The notes: generated by a model not told the origin, from the sequence alone. Shown: positions 1-11,736, numbered from the stretch's first letter. The stretch: 64,000 nt of DNA from Onthophagus taurus (GCF_036711975.1 NC_091972.1:27595001-27659000); one strand, 5' to 3'. Numbers and translations are program-made.

Positions 1-430
1 AATATGGATTAGAAACAAAATTTTACACCAAAACCAAAAATGGCGAACCAACCAAAATTTCTTTAACACTCGAAAGCACATATTGCTCTGGTAATATAGT
101 AAGAAAGAGAGAGATCAAGAAGAAAGTTGAACGGTCTTTTATACCCAAAAATCGAAAATATCAAAAAAAAATTACGTCTGCGCAAGATAGAACATGAATT
201 TACGACACCCTCTCAAAAGCAAAAAGGAGAATTTTAAAGTGATAGGAGTTAAAAAGAAAAAAAAAGGAATACTCAGAATATGTTGCTGAAAGAGAATATA
301 ATAAAATGTTATAAACAAACAAAATGTAAACAAAGTAAATAAAAATAATAAATATGTTTCCGAATGTATGCAACTCATAACCCATTACACATAAACAAGT
401 CACCCACACATAACATAAAAATTTCGGAAT
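1..430. other. AT-rich DNA, no gene seen
   Basis: This stretch is AT-rich with many homopolymer runs. Short open frames on the minus strand are low-complexity (Phe/Leu/Ile-rich) translations of A/T tracts and show no recognisable domain. I see no repeat end or RNA gene here. Confidence 0.5.
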
Positions 431-432
431 GT

Positions 433-1490
433 AACAACATTTTTCCAAATATCTTAAACACTATTTACAGTAAAGCGCTGAAATTTGGTACAGTATAAAT
501 CAATGTCATGTAAAATTTGTGAAGCAATTTATGAGTTGGATCCGTCCACTGGAACAATGCTATACAGACTGTTCCTAAAGTTTGTTTGCCCAGAACTTTT
601 TTATTCTGTCATAACCCTACATTTATTTTTGCAGTTTCTAATAGTAAATTTAGTTTAGAAACGTTTATTACTCTTAGATAATATTGATAAAAATCACCAT
701 TTCTGTGTTAAATGCAAAAGTGTTCTGTTCCGGTTTCAATAGTAGCACTAAAACAAAAGAAATCTAAGTTTTTGAACATTTCCTTTAGTATTTTTTATTA
801 CTTATCTTGTTATTTTATGTACTTTTTTTATTATTCTTGTTAGTGTTGTCGTTTTTTTGTTTATTTTTTGTTGATTTTTAATTTATTGTTTTTGGATTCT
901 TTTATTAAACCAACTAAAAGAAATTAAAAATGTGATTTATCTAAATCTACACTTGGACATGTTGCATACATAATAGTTATGACAGCTGAGTTCGATTTTC
1001 ACTTCTCATTGCCAATTCAGATTCAGATTTATTTATTTATTTTTTTTAGTGTTATTGAATTCGGAGCCTAACATTTTTGCATTTAATACGAAAACCGTGG
1101 TTTTTATCAATATTCTCTACGAGTGATAAAAGTTTCTAAACTAAATTTACTATTAGAAACTGCAAAAATAAATGTAGGGTTATGATAGAATAAAAAAGTT
1201 CTGAGCGAATAAACTTTAGGAACAGCTTGTATAGCATTGTTCCCGAGTACCGATCCAACTCACAAATTGCCTAATGATTTTCTGTGATATTAGTTGTTAC
1301 ACTGTACCAAATTTCAACGCTTTACCATAAATAATGTTTAAGATATTTAGAAAAACGTGTTAAAATTTCCTAACTTTGATAGTCTGTATCTTTGAGGACT
1401 TTTACTAATTCTTTTTTACATGAATTATCATCCTTTTCACTCTACTATATGTGGTTACATTTGTTCCCCCAGTCACCGAAACACCCCTGT
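433..1490. mobile_element. Foldback (long inverted repeat) element, copy 1
   Basis: Two long arms are inverted copies of each other: about 433-742 on the left and about 1058-1370 on the right. Runs such as TTTGGTACAGT and CATAACCCTACATTTATTT appear in one arm and as their reverse complement in the other. The right arm continues to about 1488, where it ends next to a GGGTGTTTCGGTGACT-type terminus when read on the minus strand. That same terminus begins a second copy at 63848. The left outer end is eroded. No transposase is present, so this is probably a non-autonomous foldback element. The superfamily is not clear. Confidence 0.75.
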
Positions 1491-1794
1491 ATAATGTTAC
1501 TGCTGTGCAATGGCCTGATAGTGAAAAACTTCTCCCAAAACAATTGTTATGTGCTGTGTGCTTAGCTTCAGTAGTAACAAATTGGAAAGGAAAAAAAGCC
1601 AGCAGATTAGAATTTTTATATAAACTTTATGCATTGCTTTTTTTTGTTTTTATTTAAGAATGTATTAGTTTTTAGTTACCAGATTTTGATTTTCATTTCT
1701 CTTTTGATTTAAATTATTGATTGATATAAAAAAATTACTTGTTTGAAAATTCTAGAGGCGAGAAAACATTATAGAAATTGCATACTGAAAATTA
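1491..1794. other. No gene seen
   Basis: The stretch is AT-rich. A 68-codon plus-strand open frame starting at 1451 begins inside the foldback element and has no recognisable domain, so it is not called as a gene. Confidence 0.4.
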
Positions 1795-1827
1795 AAAATT
1801 TAAAAAAAAATTATATTTAATACATAC

Positions 1828-2383
1828 CACTTGATAATAAACAAGACTGAATAAAAATCCTTTCTTCACTGCATTGGAGATGTCCAGAAATACATGTAGT
1901 ACGGTTTCATCACTTGATCTACTAAAATAACAAAAACATTCATAAAATATATTTATAATTAAACGTGATGATAAAAACTTGGAATATTGCAATCTTACTC
2001 TCAAGTTGCGTTGGATGATCGCTTGAAAATATCCTTTTTACTTCCTTTTTGTTCGGATTTATGTAAAGGCTGAGGTCATCTTCTTTATCCAGGCATCCTT
2101 CTTAATCAATAAATAACCAGAATCCTTTTAAAAATAAATAATTAGATGGAGTTATAATTTAAAAGAAATAAATTATTACCTCAACATTTCTTTATCATAC
2201 ATTATATGTATGTACATCAGCAAAGAACTGTATCATTTCAGCAGTAGCTGCTTTCTCGTCCAATTCATATTCACTCGTCTCAATTATGGAAGTGGCCAAT
2301 TCTTTTTAAATAAACGTAATAAAATCTAACGTAATTAATTACGCAGTAAGAAGCGTACTCACCTCAACACAATTTGGATCCAT
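1828..2383 (-). pseudogene. Exon-like blocks of a decayed intron-containing gene
   Basis: On the minus strand four blocks (2363-2383, 2180-2301, 1999-2124, 1828-1921) are separated by spacers of 61, 55 and 77 bp that start with GT and end with AG, the usual size of insect short introns. The first block starts with ATG (residues MDPNCVE). Blocks two to four contain stretches that read like protein (for example SEYELDEKAATAEM, then DKEDDLSLYINPNKK), but the frames do not join without stop codons. I do not recognise the family. It could be a relic of a cellular or transposon gene, or a chance arrangement. Confidence 0.25.
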
Positions 2384-3003
2384 TATTACAATAACAATAA
2401 TAAACGCGGTTTAAAGAAATTGAATTCCTCTCCGGTGTTTGGAGTTGTAAATACTCTTTGAGGTTCTAAATGAAGATTAAAAAAAATTGTTTGAAAAATT
2501 GAATTATGTAGAACAACCTGTACAAAGAAAACTGTCATCCATTTGCGACAACACAAATCAAAGCAATGATACCAACCGTAAATAAATAAAATTACCAACC
2601 TCAACAGAATTTATAAAAAGATTTAAACCCTTTTAAACGTTTTAACGCGTTTTAACTCACCATTTTTTCTTCAAATGGTGACCTTCTCATTTTCGTTTAA
2701 ACTGAAAATACACGAAATCTCCGAAGGATTTCAAACTTGTCTGTTGTGTGAGTGTTTCGCCATCGGACATTATTTTACTTTATTTTTCTTTGTTATCGTC
2801 CTAGAACCTTGTATTCTATTATCTTCTTTTCTTAAAAGAAAAACACTTACTTTTTTACTTTACTTATTCAATATTATTATCATCATTAGTTTTGATTTTT
2901 TTGTAAGTACATCGGTTGCTCGACCACACCATTGCCACCAAATTCATTTCAATTTACATCCATTTATATTTTTTGTGCTCTACATCAACTATTATTATTA
3001 ACT

Positions 3004-3855
3004 TTTGTTTTTCAAATGGCTGAGTATATTTTTCTTCACGTCATTGGATACAGATTGTTTTTCTGAATCCATTGATGTACAATACATCCATTTTGAATAT
3101 AATTTTAACAGAGAACGTTAACCTGTATATACAGGTTGTCACACAAGAACGCCGCAAGCTTAACTCTGTCATTTACCTTCCGATTTTTATGAGCGAGTTA
3201 TCAAATGAAATGGTTTGATGAATATTATGATTCATGCTACAAATAAACTTTTTCCAACGCCAGCTTCAATTTCAAGCGTTATCAAGTTTTGATTTTCAAA
3301 TTGCTCGGTATGTTTTTCTTCACGTTATTGATAGAGATTTTTTTTCTGAACCCATTGCTGTACAATACATTAACATTAATTGTAATTTTAGCAGAGAAAA
3401 ACAATTAAAACATTTTCCGAACATTATCTTAGTCACTTCTGCAATACTGTAGTGTGCCATAGAAAAAATAGTATTCATCACACCTTTTCATTTGATGCCA
3501 CCCTCATGAAAATCGGAATGTAAATGACAAAGTTACAGCTTGCGGCATCCTTGTGTGACAACCTGCATATACAGGTGTCTTTTCTCTGTTAATATTACAT
3601 TTAAAATGGATGTATTGTACATCAATGGATTCAGAAAAGCGAACTCTATCCAATGACGCGAAGAAAAATATACGCAGCCATTTGAAAAACAAAAGTTAAT
3701 AATCGCTTGAAATTAAAGATGGCGTTGGAAAAAATTTATTTGTAGCATGCATCATAGTATTTCTCAAACCATTTCATTTGATACCTCGCTCATGAAAATC
3801 GGAATGTAAATGACACAGTTACAGCTTGGGGCGTTTTTTATCTGACACCTGTATA
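3004..3855. repeat. Nested MITE / inverted-repeat cluster
   Basis: Arms at about 3004-3250 and 3470-3710 are inverted copies of each other. A third partial inverted copy lies at about 3716-3855, and a diverged direct copy sits in the centre (about 3255-3400). Inner termini carry TACAGGTTGTCACACAAG-type ends at about 3131 and in reverse complement at about 3579. No coding frame is supported; short open frames here are translations of the repeat. It looks like a Tc1/mariner-type MITE that has inserted into itself or been rearranged. Confidence 0.7.
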
Positions 3856-3860
3856 TTATA

Positions 3861-6002
3861 TACAGGTGTCCCGTTAAGCGTACGGAGCGGCTGTATCTCT
3901 AGAACGGTAAGGCCAAGAGGTTTGGGAAAAAAATCCTTATAAGCAAAGTGACCAAGAAAAATAGCTGGAAATTATTTTGAAGTTCGTAATTCGACAGCTA
4001 GGGGGCGTAACTGCCATTGAGAAACATAAAATTCCCGCTATCTCAGAAACTTAGACGATGAGCTATAACTTTGACAACATCATTTAATAGCTTGGATAAT
4101 ACCGCATCGCTTTTGTTTTGCGATATTTCTCATATCTGTCATAATAAGGGAGGGGGAGGCCAATGCGTTTTCATATGTTTACATTTTACTATCTCCTAGA
4201 CCATTCAACCGATTTGAATGTTTTCGGTGTTGTTTGAAAGAGCATTTTATACTCTTTTTAAAGATATTTTCAGTAAGACCGTCTGCTTTAAAACAAATGA
4301 GCTAGAGGACGTTATCTGCAGCGATTACATATTTTTGTGATTTTTGAAGAAAAGTTAAATGGAACGATACTATTTACTTCACAGACCCTTAGTCACCTTC
4401 AAATTTGCAAAATTTTAGTGAAAACCGCATCTCGATATCGCCACCCGTTCTCGAGTTATAGAAGAAAATGTTAAAAACTCGAGTGCCATCAATCTGATCC
4501 AGTTACCTCATCGAGAAAAACAAATCACATTACCATGGTAACTGTAAACATGTCATTTACTAACGCCGAAGCGTATGATAGAGCGTATGATGATTTATTT
4601 TCAATGTTTCGGATACGATGCAACTGCATGGCAAAAATGTGCAATGCAATTACGACAAAGAAAGACATTTTTCTCTAGAAGTGTTTTTAAGATTGACTTA
4701 GCGATTACGGAAAACTGGCAAAGTGTAGCCCATTCAGACATCTCTATGAATTCGTAAATCATATTGGTGCGCAATGTGATCCCACATAATCTGGGAACTC
4801 CGTAAACAATTGTCCACAAGAGTTCTCAAGAGAATAATATCTCCACCACGTTGTTTTACATCAGGCCTTAACAGATACCGATTATGATAATAGACTGAAC
4901 TATTACCATCGACTTTTAAATATGATTTGGGCAAATCCAAACCTTTTATCACAAATGCTATGGATGCATGAAGCATATGTCCACAAGCTGATGTAAACTT
5001 GCATAATATGCATTCTTGGTTCGAGCAAAACCCACATTGCTTTCACCCCTTTATCTATTGGGTAGACTAAACGACCTGACTTTTCAAGAAAAACCAATGA
5101 CCAGGGAAAATATGACAAAACACTAAATACCAGTAAAAACGTGTCCAGGGAAAAGACTTAGCAGCGCTTTTTTTTCGTCGAAACTAGATTAAATAAATGC
5201 ATCGAGGTTTATGTAAGACATTTCGAACATTAGTGAGTTATTTTTGCCAAAAATTTAAGTTGTTCTAAGTGTTTCGGTTTATTTTGTTTTATTATCATTG
5301 TTGATGTTTCATTGATCCGTTGGCTTTTCAACTCGCCTCAAAAATAGTTTTGAAGCAGTTCTAAGCTTGGATAAAGTATGAAGGAATTTTTAACATTTTC
5401 TTTTATAATTCGAGAATGGATGGAGATATCGAGATGCGGATTTCACTAATATTTAGCAAATTTTATGGTGATTAACGGTCTGTGAAGTAAATAGTACCGT
5501 TCCATTTAACTTTTTTTCAAAAATCACAAATATGTAACCGCTGCAGATAACGCCCTCTAGCTTATTTGTTTTAAACCAAGCGGTCTTACTGAAAATATCT
5601 TTTAAAAGAGCATGAAATGCTCTTTCAAACAAGACCAAAAATATTCAAATCGGTTGAATGGTCCAGGAGATATTAAAATGTAAACATTTGAAAACGCATT
5701 GGCCTCCCTCTCCCTTATTATGACAGATATGAAAAATATTGCAAAACAAAAGCGATGCGGTATTATCCAAGCTACTAAATGATGTTGTCAACGTTATAGC
5801 TCATCGTCTAAATTTCTGAGACAGCGGGAATTTTATGTTTCTCTATGGCAGTTACGCCCCCTAGCGGTCGAATTACGAACTTCAAAATAATTTCCAGCTA
5901 TTTCTCTTGCCCACTTTGCTTATAAGGATTTTTTTCCCAAACCTCTAGGCCTTACCGTTATTGAGATACAGCCGCTCCGTACGCTTAACGGGACATCCTG
6001 TA
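3861..6002. mobile_element. Tc1/mariner-like element with ~570-bp inverted repeats
   Basis: The element begins TACAGGTGTCCCGTTAAGCG at 3861, and the reverse complement (with one change near the tip) ends at 6002. The inverted arms cover about 3861-4440 and 5430-6002. The TA dinucleotide at each end fits a Tc1/mariner target duplication. The interior (about 4500-5160) holds a heavily decayed transposase on the plus strand. The right-hand TA is shared with the next element, so the two abut with no spacer. Confidence 0.85.
4530..5150 (+). pseudogene. Decayed DUF4817-type mariner-like transposase
   Basis: The gene is shattered by stops and frameshifts, but the colinear pieces follow the order of DUF4817-type insect transposases. 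They are a helix-turn-helix start near 4540-4680 (FTNAEAYDRA, then in another frame MMIYFQCFGYDATAWQKCA), a linker near 4830-4890 (LHHVVLHQALTDTDYDNR), the block before the first catalytic region (LLNMIWANPNLLSQMLW near 4910-4970, where the expected W-S/T-D-E has become W-M-H-E), and MHSWFEQNPH near 5000-5030. The assignment rests on remembered family patterns. The gene is dead: the first catalytic Asp is not preserved. Confidence 0.6.
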
Positions 6003-7477
6003 CAGTATGTCCCCGGATCGAGTTACAAAGAGGAAAAAAAATGTTATTACTGCTTTTTCAAACTTATCTCAGCATAAATAATGCGTCGGATATGTTCAAA
6101 CCACTAAATCGCACGAAATTTATATTCTAACTATAGAAGTTAACTAATTATTCCCATTTTTATGTAAAAATTAGAATTTTCCTAAATTAAAAATTTTTTA
6201 AGTTCAATTTACGATATGTAACCATAGAAACCATAAAAGTTACAACTTATGTTATTGAAAAAACAGACAAATCAAATTAAAATATGGCTAATTTATATAA
6301 TAACACACTATGTAAGTAATAAATATTATTTATTTGTAAGTGAACAAATCAACTATTCATTCAAACAAATCACCTCCTAATGCGGCACACATTTGAAGAC
6401 GAGTGCTAAATTCTTTATAAGAATTGCGAATTTCCGCCAGTGGTAGAGATTCTATCGCATTAATTATTCTTAGCTTTAATAGTTCTGCATCGTCTTGTAA
6501 TGGTTCACTGTAAACAAATTGTTTCAATCGTCCCCAAAAATAAAAATCCATAATTGTAAGATCAGGACTACGTGCTGGCCATCAAATAGGACCATTTCAT
6601 CCGATCCATTTTTGACGAAATTGTAAATTTAACCATTTGGCACAATGTGTGAATGGTAAGCTGGGCACTGTCTTGCTGAAAGTACATTGACTGTATGAAA
6701 TGTAAGGGTAATTTGATTTACATCACTCCAATAACGACAATGCTGGGAAGAAACAATGTCATTTATTGAAAAGGTGCTTTCACCCGAAAATATCATAAAT
6801 TTATGAAAATTTCGGTTATTTAATATTTCATTACCAATCTCAAGACAGAAATCCAAACGTTTAGCATCATCGCCGGCATCGAAAGTCTGTCTAAATCGTA
6901 GTCTAAATGGTACAATTTTGTAAATTCTGGAGAGGTGCGATTTACTAATTTCAGTTTGTAACGCTCTTCTTCGGAGTGATAATTTTGGAGTTTCTTGAAC
7001 GGAATTTAATGCTATTAGAGAAGCAGCGTCTTCCTCATTTAGTCCCTTTGTCTGCTTCTTTATGGATAATACAGAACCCGTTTCCAAAAATATTTTCATA
7101 AGTTTGCGAGCCCCAACATGAAATATTTTTGTGACCGGGTATTGATTCACTAGTACCATAGCACAGTACTAAATAAATTCTCTCTTTCATGGTTAGCATC
7201 GCATGAAAAGACTTAATCTCACTGACATAAGTTGTAACTTTTATGGCTTTTATGGTTACATATCATAAATTGAACTTGAAAATTTTTCAATTTAGAAAAA
7301 AGTCCAATTTTTACATAAAAGTGGGAATAATTAGTTAACTTCTATAGTGAGAGTATAAAATTCGTGCGATTTAGTAGTTTGAACATATCCGACGCATTAT
7401 TTATGCTGAGATAAGTATGAAAAATCAGTAATAAAAATTTGTTTCCTCTTTGTAACTCGATCCGGGGACATACTGTA
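6001..7477. mobile_element. Tc1/mariner-like element with ~250-bp inverted repeats, copy 1
   Basis: The left arm (6001-6246) starts TACAGTATGTCCCCGGATCG. The right arm (about 7219-7477) is its inverted copy and ends in TA at 7477. The body carries a broken transposase on the minus strand. A second, 3'-truncated copy of the same family lies at 55009-56605. Confidence 0.9.
6357..7159 (-). pseudogene. Broken mariner-like (DUF4817 family) transposase
   Basis: The minus strand encodes 176 residues (7159-6629) followed, after in-frame stops, by 64 residues (6551-6357) of one transposase. The order matches the family: ETGSVL linker, a second helix-turn-helix with KLSLRRRALQTEISKSHL, a RLDFCLEIGNEI helix, then the first catalytic region. 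There the usual S-D-E is S-G-E (FMIFSGESTFS), so a catalytic Asp is lost. The tail keeps the SPDLTIMDFYFWG block, which normally carries the last catalytic acid. The N-terminal helix-turn-helix is missing. It cannot encode an active enzyme. Confidence 0.85.
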
Positions 7478-8115
7478 TACATATTATGTATTTTTTTCTG
7501 TATTTACGCGTTTTTTTTTCGTCACACCAACTGCTGCAGTTGACAATATTATTATTGAATAAAATTATTCAAGCAAAATAAACCTTTTACACAAACTATT
7601 TACGCTATAAAAACATAAAATCATTTCCAACACACATTTCTCCATAACCCCATTCCTGTAAATTTTAACCTTCTATTTTAGGGTTTTATGACATAACAAT
7701 TTTACATGTACAAAGAACTTTATACCTCAAATACCCTTTTTCAAATCCATTACATTTGTGTGTTAAATGGGATTCTTATTTTCGGTCAGAGGAAGTATTA
7801 AATAGAGAAGTTGTGAAAAATGACAACAGAGATTACAGAGATTAAGTCAGTCAAGTCGTAGAACCCTAAAACAGATGTAAAAAATTTACAGTTGAGATTT
7901 CCATACTAACAGAAATCTTTCCTGAACCGTTGAGAGGCTAAAGCACGCCAGCCAATTGATTAAATTTTAACCAGTGACGTATCCAAAGAACATGCAAGGT
8001 TCATTTCAAGCTTAAACGCAAATGCGCCCACCTCCACTTTAGTTTTAAATAATCGTATAAAGCTAATAATTTTAGTAATACTGCTTTCTCCAACTCTGAA
8101 TTAAAGATCCTAAAC
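7478..8115. other. Upstream flank of PLE-A, no gene seen
   Basis: The stretch is AT-rich and has no supported open frame. The left boundary of the Penelope-like element that follows cannot be placed; part of this stretch may be its decayed 5' portion. Confidence 0.35.
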
Positions 8116-9418
8116 ATGAGTCATAAATTAGCATCACCAAACAAGGTAAAGTCCGTTGACTTTGCAATTCATATGGAAGCACAACTTTCCAAAAATCCCA
8201 ATATTAAACATATCTTTGATTCTAACCACGAAGCCATTTTGAATCTAAATCTGACACAAACTATACCTGTATGTCCACAGATCACAAAAAACATAAAATC
8301 CATAAGAGAAAAGGTCAAAAACGATGACCTCATAATAACGTTTGGTGACAAAAATTCAGGTCTTGTTATCTTGGACAAGTCTACCTACGTGGACAAATCC
8401 ACGTAGACGATATACTTATCGATTATGAGGGTAACGCTGCTAAACTTAGGGCATTGTACAACATCTTCAACAACATCAACAACTTAGAATTCACTATGGA
8501 AAAGGAACTAAATAAGAGCATTAACTTCCTCGACTTCAGTATCTCCAGAGATCATAACGACCATCTGTCTTTTAATATATATAGAAAACCTACAAACATC
8601 TACAGATTCGATAATTCCGAAGAATTCTTTGAATCCAACGTCACACAAAGAAGCTGTCTTCAGATTCTACTTTAATCGGTTTAACACCATACCACTCAAT
8701 GATTCAAACTACATTTCAGAACTTAAAACAATTCTTAGTATCGGAACAAATAATGGTTATAGTTTCTGGGACATGCAAAACATATACAACAGAGTTCACT
8801 CATCGTTAATTAACAGAATGGTATATCCCCGACACAACAATAGAGACAAGATAATCTCCCTTCCATTTGCGCCCTCCATACAGCATAAAATCACTAAACA
8901 CCTCAAAAAGTTTAACGTATCTACGGCGTTCTCTTCCAATAAGAAATTAGGTCATATGCTAACTAATAACAAACACCGTTTTAAGTCCGAGTTAAGTGGA
9001 GTATACAGGATCGAATGCGAACGGTGAACTTGACGGGCTTCTTGAGGTTCCTGGAAATCTTCCTTAACCCTCTTCATCGGATCTAAAACAGACGGAAAAT
9101 ATATTAGTTAATATTCGCTAAATTAGCGATATCGAATGCGAAGATTGTGATCGGTTTTATATAGGACAGACAAGCAGGAACATCCAAACCAGGTTTAAGG
9201 AACATCTTAAATGTAATAACTCGGCAATATACCAACACCCAAAAGAAAATAATCATAAAACCAGTCTCAATTGTACAAAAATACTAAAGAATATTAAAAA
9301 ATCCAAACTTTTCGATTTATACAAGGAACTTCATATCTACACTGGTAATTTAGAAAACAAACTTATTAACAACATAACGGATATCAACAATTTTAGATTT
9401 TTTATAAAATACATTTAA
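8116..9418 (+). pseudogene. Penelope-like RT / GIY-YIG endonuclease, broken
   Basis: The first piece (8116-8406) reads DLIITFGDKNSGLVILDKS, matching the N-terminal RT motif of Penelope-like proteins. It then jumps directly to the palm motif HVDDILIDYEG (about 8399), so the RT core between them is deleted. The short repeat ACGTGGAC / ACGTAGAC sits at the joint. The following frames carry the RT thumb and connector (NFLDFSISRDHND, then FRFYFNRFNTIP after a frameshift near 8650). The endonuclease follows: GVYRIEC at 8998, interrupted by the LINE insertion, then FYIGQTSRNIQTRFKEHL, the GIY-YIG nuclease core with the conserved R and E/H. It stops at 9418. It is inactive because of the deletion, the frameshift and the insertion. 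Confidence 0.85.
9022..9130 (-). mobile_element. 3' tail of the Jockey-like LINE, 5'-truncated insertion
   Basis: This 109-bp piece matches the 3' end of the LINE at 42278-47080 (GGTGAAC, then the GACGGGC..CTTGAGGT block and TTAACCCTCTTCATCGGA). It is flanked by 12-bp direct copies of ATCGAATGCGAA (9010-9021 and 9131-9142). The uninterrupted PLE-A copy at about 25303 has this 12-mer once. The 3' end of the LINE lies on the left, so the insertion is in minus orientation and retains only about 0.1 kb. Confidence 0.9.
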
Positions 9419-9763
9419 TTTCTTCGCGCGCAAGTCTATTATTCACAACGATAGGTTTTTTATTCTTTGTTAAACACCTGTATAGCACGCGTCCCATTCT
9501 TGTTTTTCCTTATTTTTAAGACCAGTCGTTCTTTAACTGTTGTACTTTCGCGTTTATACTTTTAGATCAACTGACATTCTTTGAACATTTTGTTAGTATT
9601 GTTTTTCGTCCTTTTCAAGTAAGTTACATAAACTCTGTTCATTAAGTTAAGTTTTAAGTTTTTCAAATTCACTTGTAGTGGTTCGACCCTTTTGTTTTTC
9701 TGAAGGATTTTAACATGTTCTGTGAGTGACCTTTTCTAATTTACTTCAATGAAATGATTTATA

Positions 9764-11590
9764 TACAGGATGTCTCACGTAACTGGTCGTTAGAACTTTT
9801 TAAGGTTCCACCATTCGTAGTGGTTTGAAATTTTGGTAGCATGGGTTGTTCATTCTAAACTTTCGATCTAAAATATTTTCAAGATGGCCACCCCTTCTGG
9901 TCTACCGGAAGTAGACCACAACTTCGTTATTTTAAATGGAATGCTATAGTTTTTATTACACCTTTCAATTATACGTAAAAAAATATGTTGACTTTGATAA
10001 AAGTTGTTGGTACCTAGCGTTTTTTGTTTTCGAGTTATTTTGATTTTATGTTTTTTTTTGACAAATTTCACCATGGTCTTTAAAAGCCCATATCTCAGCT
10101 AACGATCATTCAAAAAAGCTCTGCATTGGCACGACTACTCTACAGATGCTGCCAAATAGATTGTCATTTGTTGTATCAGAGAATCTTATACAGGCTGGTC
10201 AAAAATTGAATTATTGTTTCTCAATATTCAATTGCGAGAAAGTCGAAAATTTTAAATGGAACACTCCATATTTCTTTACCCTATCAGGAAAGGGAATTTA
10301 ATTCTCTACAAATTATCTATAAACATTCCTATACCTATTTATTGTAGTTTCTCTGATATTGGAAAATTAATCAAAATCAGACATAAAATCCCAAAGCCCG
10401 TTTGTGTTTTTTTTTAGCAGGCCAAGACATTTTGACAGTTCATCGTTTAATTTATTTAAATTATTATTGGTATTATTTCTACAATTAACTATGGTTGAAT
10501 AACATTTAGCTTGCTCGCTTTTATTTACCAAAAGTAACCAACAGAAAAACGAATAAATGAAACAATGAAAAACAACAATTTAATAACAGAAATTAGAATG
10601 AATAACATATAAAAAAACAAAAACTTAAAATTATAAAAAAATTAAAACTGTTCGATATGCTGATCATTCACCATTAAACATTTTTCAACTCTTCTTTCGA
10701 CTTCTACGGTTGTGGCCCGTAGAAGTTGGTCGCCATCAATAGTACGTAGTGCACGCATCACTATATCACGCAACTCTTGTCGTGTGTTGATCGCTGAATT
10801 GTACACTTGATTTTTTAAGTGACCCCACAAATAAAAATCCAATGGTGTTAAATCTGGAGATCGTGGAGGCCATTGCCATGAATATAAAACAAATTTAAAA
10901 TATCGGCGTTGGAATAATTTGCCATGATATACAATGACTTTCACTCGTGATCAAAAGTAAGTAACAACAACAATAACACAAATATGGACCAAAAACTGTC
11001 AAAATTCCATTGCCTTCTAATAAAAAAATCAAACGTTTTCCCGCATTCCGTGCATGCTTTGATTAATGTCCCAATATCAGGGAAACTACAATAAATAGGT
11101 ATAGGAATGTTTATAGATAATTTGTAGAGAATTAAATTCCCTTTCTGATAGGGTAAAAAAATACGGGGTATTTCATTTAAAATTTTCGACTTTCTAGCCA
11201 TTGAATATGGCTAGATACTCTGATACAAGAAATGACAATCTATTTGGCAACATCTGAAGAGTAATCGTGCCAATTTAGAGGTTTTTTTTAATAAACGTTA
11301 ACTGAGATATAGGCTTTTAAAGAGCATGGTGAAATTTGCCAAAAAAAGCTTAAAATCAAAATAACTTCAAAACAAAAAATGGTAGGTACCAACAACTTTT
11401 ATCAAAGTCAACATATTTTTTTATGTATAATTGAAAGGTGTAATAAAAACTATAGCTATCCATTTAAAATAACGAAGTTGTGGTCTACTTCCGGTAGACC
11501 GGAAGTGGTGGCTATCTTGAAAATATTTTAGATTGAAAGTTTAGAATGAACAACCCATGCTAACGAACCAGTTACGTGAGACAGCCTGTA
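9764..11590. mobile_element. Tc1/mariner-like element with ~600-bp inverted repeats, inside PLE-A
   Basis: The ends read TACAGGATGTCTCACGTAAC at 9764 and its near-reverse complement ending in TA at 11590. The inverted arms reach about 10425 and start again at about 11018. The empty target is visible in PLE-A copy 2 near 27256-27275, a run of alternating T and A. The centre keeps only the C-terminal part of a transposase on the minus strand. Confidence 0.9.
10642..10944 (-). pseudogene. C-terminal fragment of a mariner-like transposase
   Basis: The 100-codon minus-strand frame contains WPPRSPDLTPLDFYLWG, the block around the last catalytic acid of the DUF4817-type Tc1/mariner group, followed by the helix LKNQVYNSAINTRQEL and the usual C-terminal tail. 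The first residues of the open frame are not family sequence; homology starts at about 10900. Everything upstream of this block, including the first two catalytic residues, is missing, so it is non-functional. Confidence 0.85.
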
Positions 11591-11695
11591 TATATATACG
11601 ATTTCCCGATTACTCATATGTGTACCACATTGACGGTAACTATTCCGTTTTTTATATCAATTTTTTTTACCAACTGTTTAATTTTAATTTCAGTT

Positions 11696-11736
11696 GTACC
11701 TGAAGAAGGCTACTTGTTAGCCGAAACATGTTGTAC
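11696..11736 (+). ncRNA. Hammerhead-ribozyme-like motif, PLE-A copy 1
   Basis: The layout fits a minimal hammerhead. Stem I is GTAC (11696-11699) pairing with GTAC (11733-11736). The core CTGAAGA follows, then a stem II hairpin GGCTA/TAGCC, then GAA, then the six-base palindrome ACATGT as a very short stem III, and one U before stem I. Short self-complementary stem III helices that probably act as dimers are known for hammerheads of Penelope-like elements. One extra A lies between the core and stem II, so activity is not certain. An identical copy is at 27368-27408. Confidence 0.6.

Noticed and set aside
172-448. Two overlapping minus-strand open frames rich in Phe, Leu and Ile
   Set aside because: They are translations of A/T homopolymers with no domain and overlap each other in different frames.
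1451-1657. Plus-strand frame of 68 codons
   Set aside because: It begins inside the inverted arm of the foldback element and shows no recognisable domain; the middle (WPDSEKLLPKQLLCAVCL) looked protein-like but has no support on either side.
2675-3001. Plus-strand frame of 108 codons with hydrophobic stretches
   Set aside because: Composition follows the T-rich DNA; no signal peptide plus domain pattern, and it runs into the MITE cluster.
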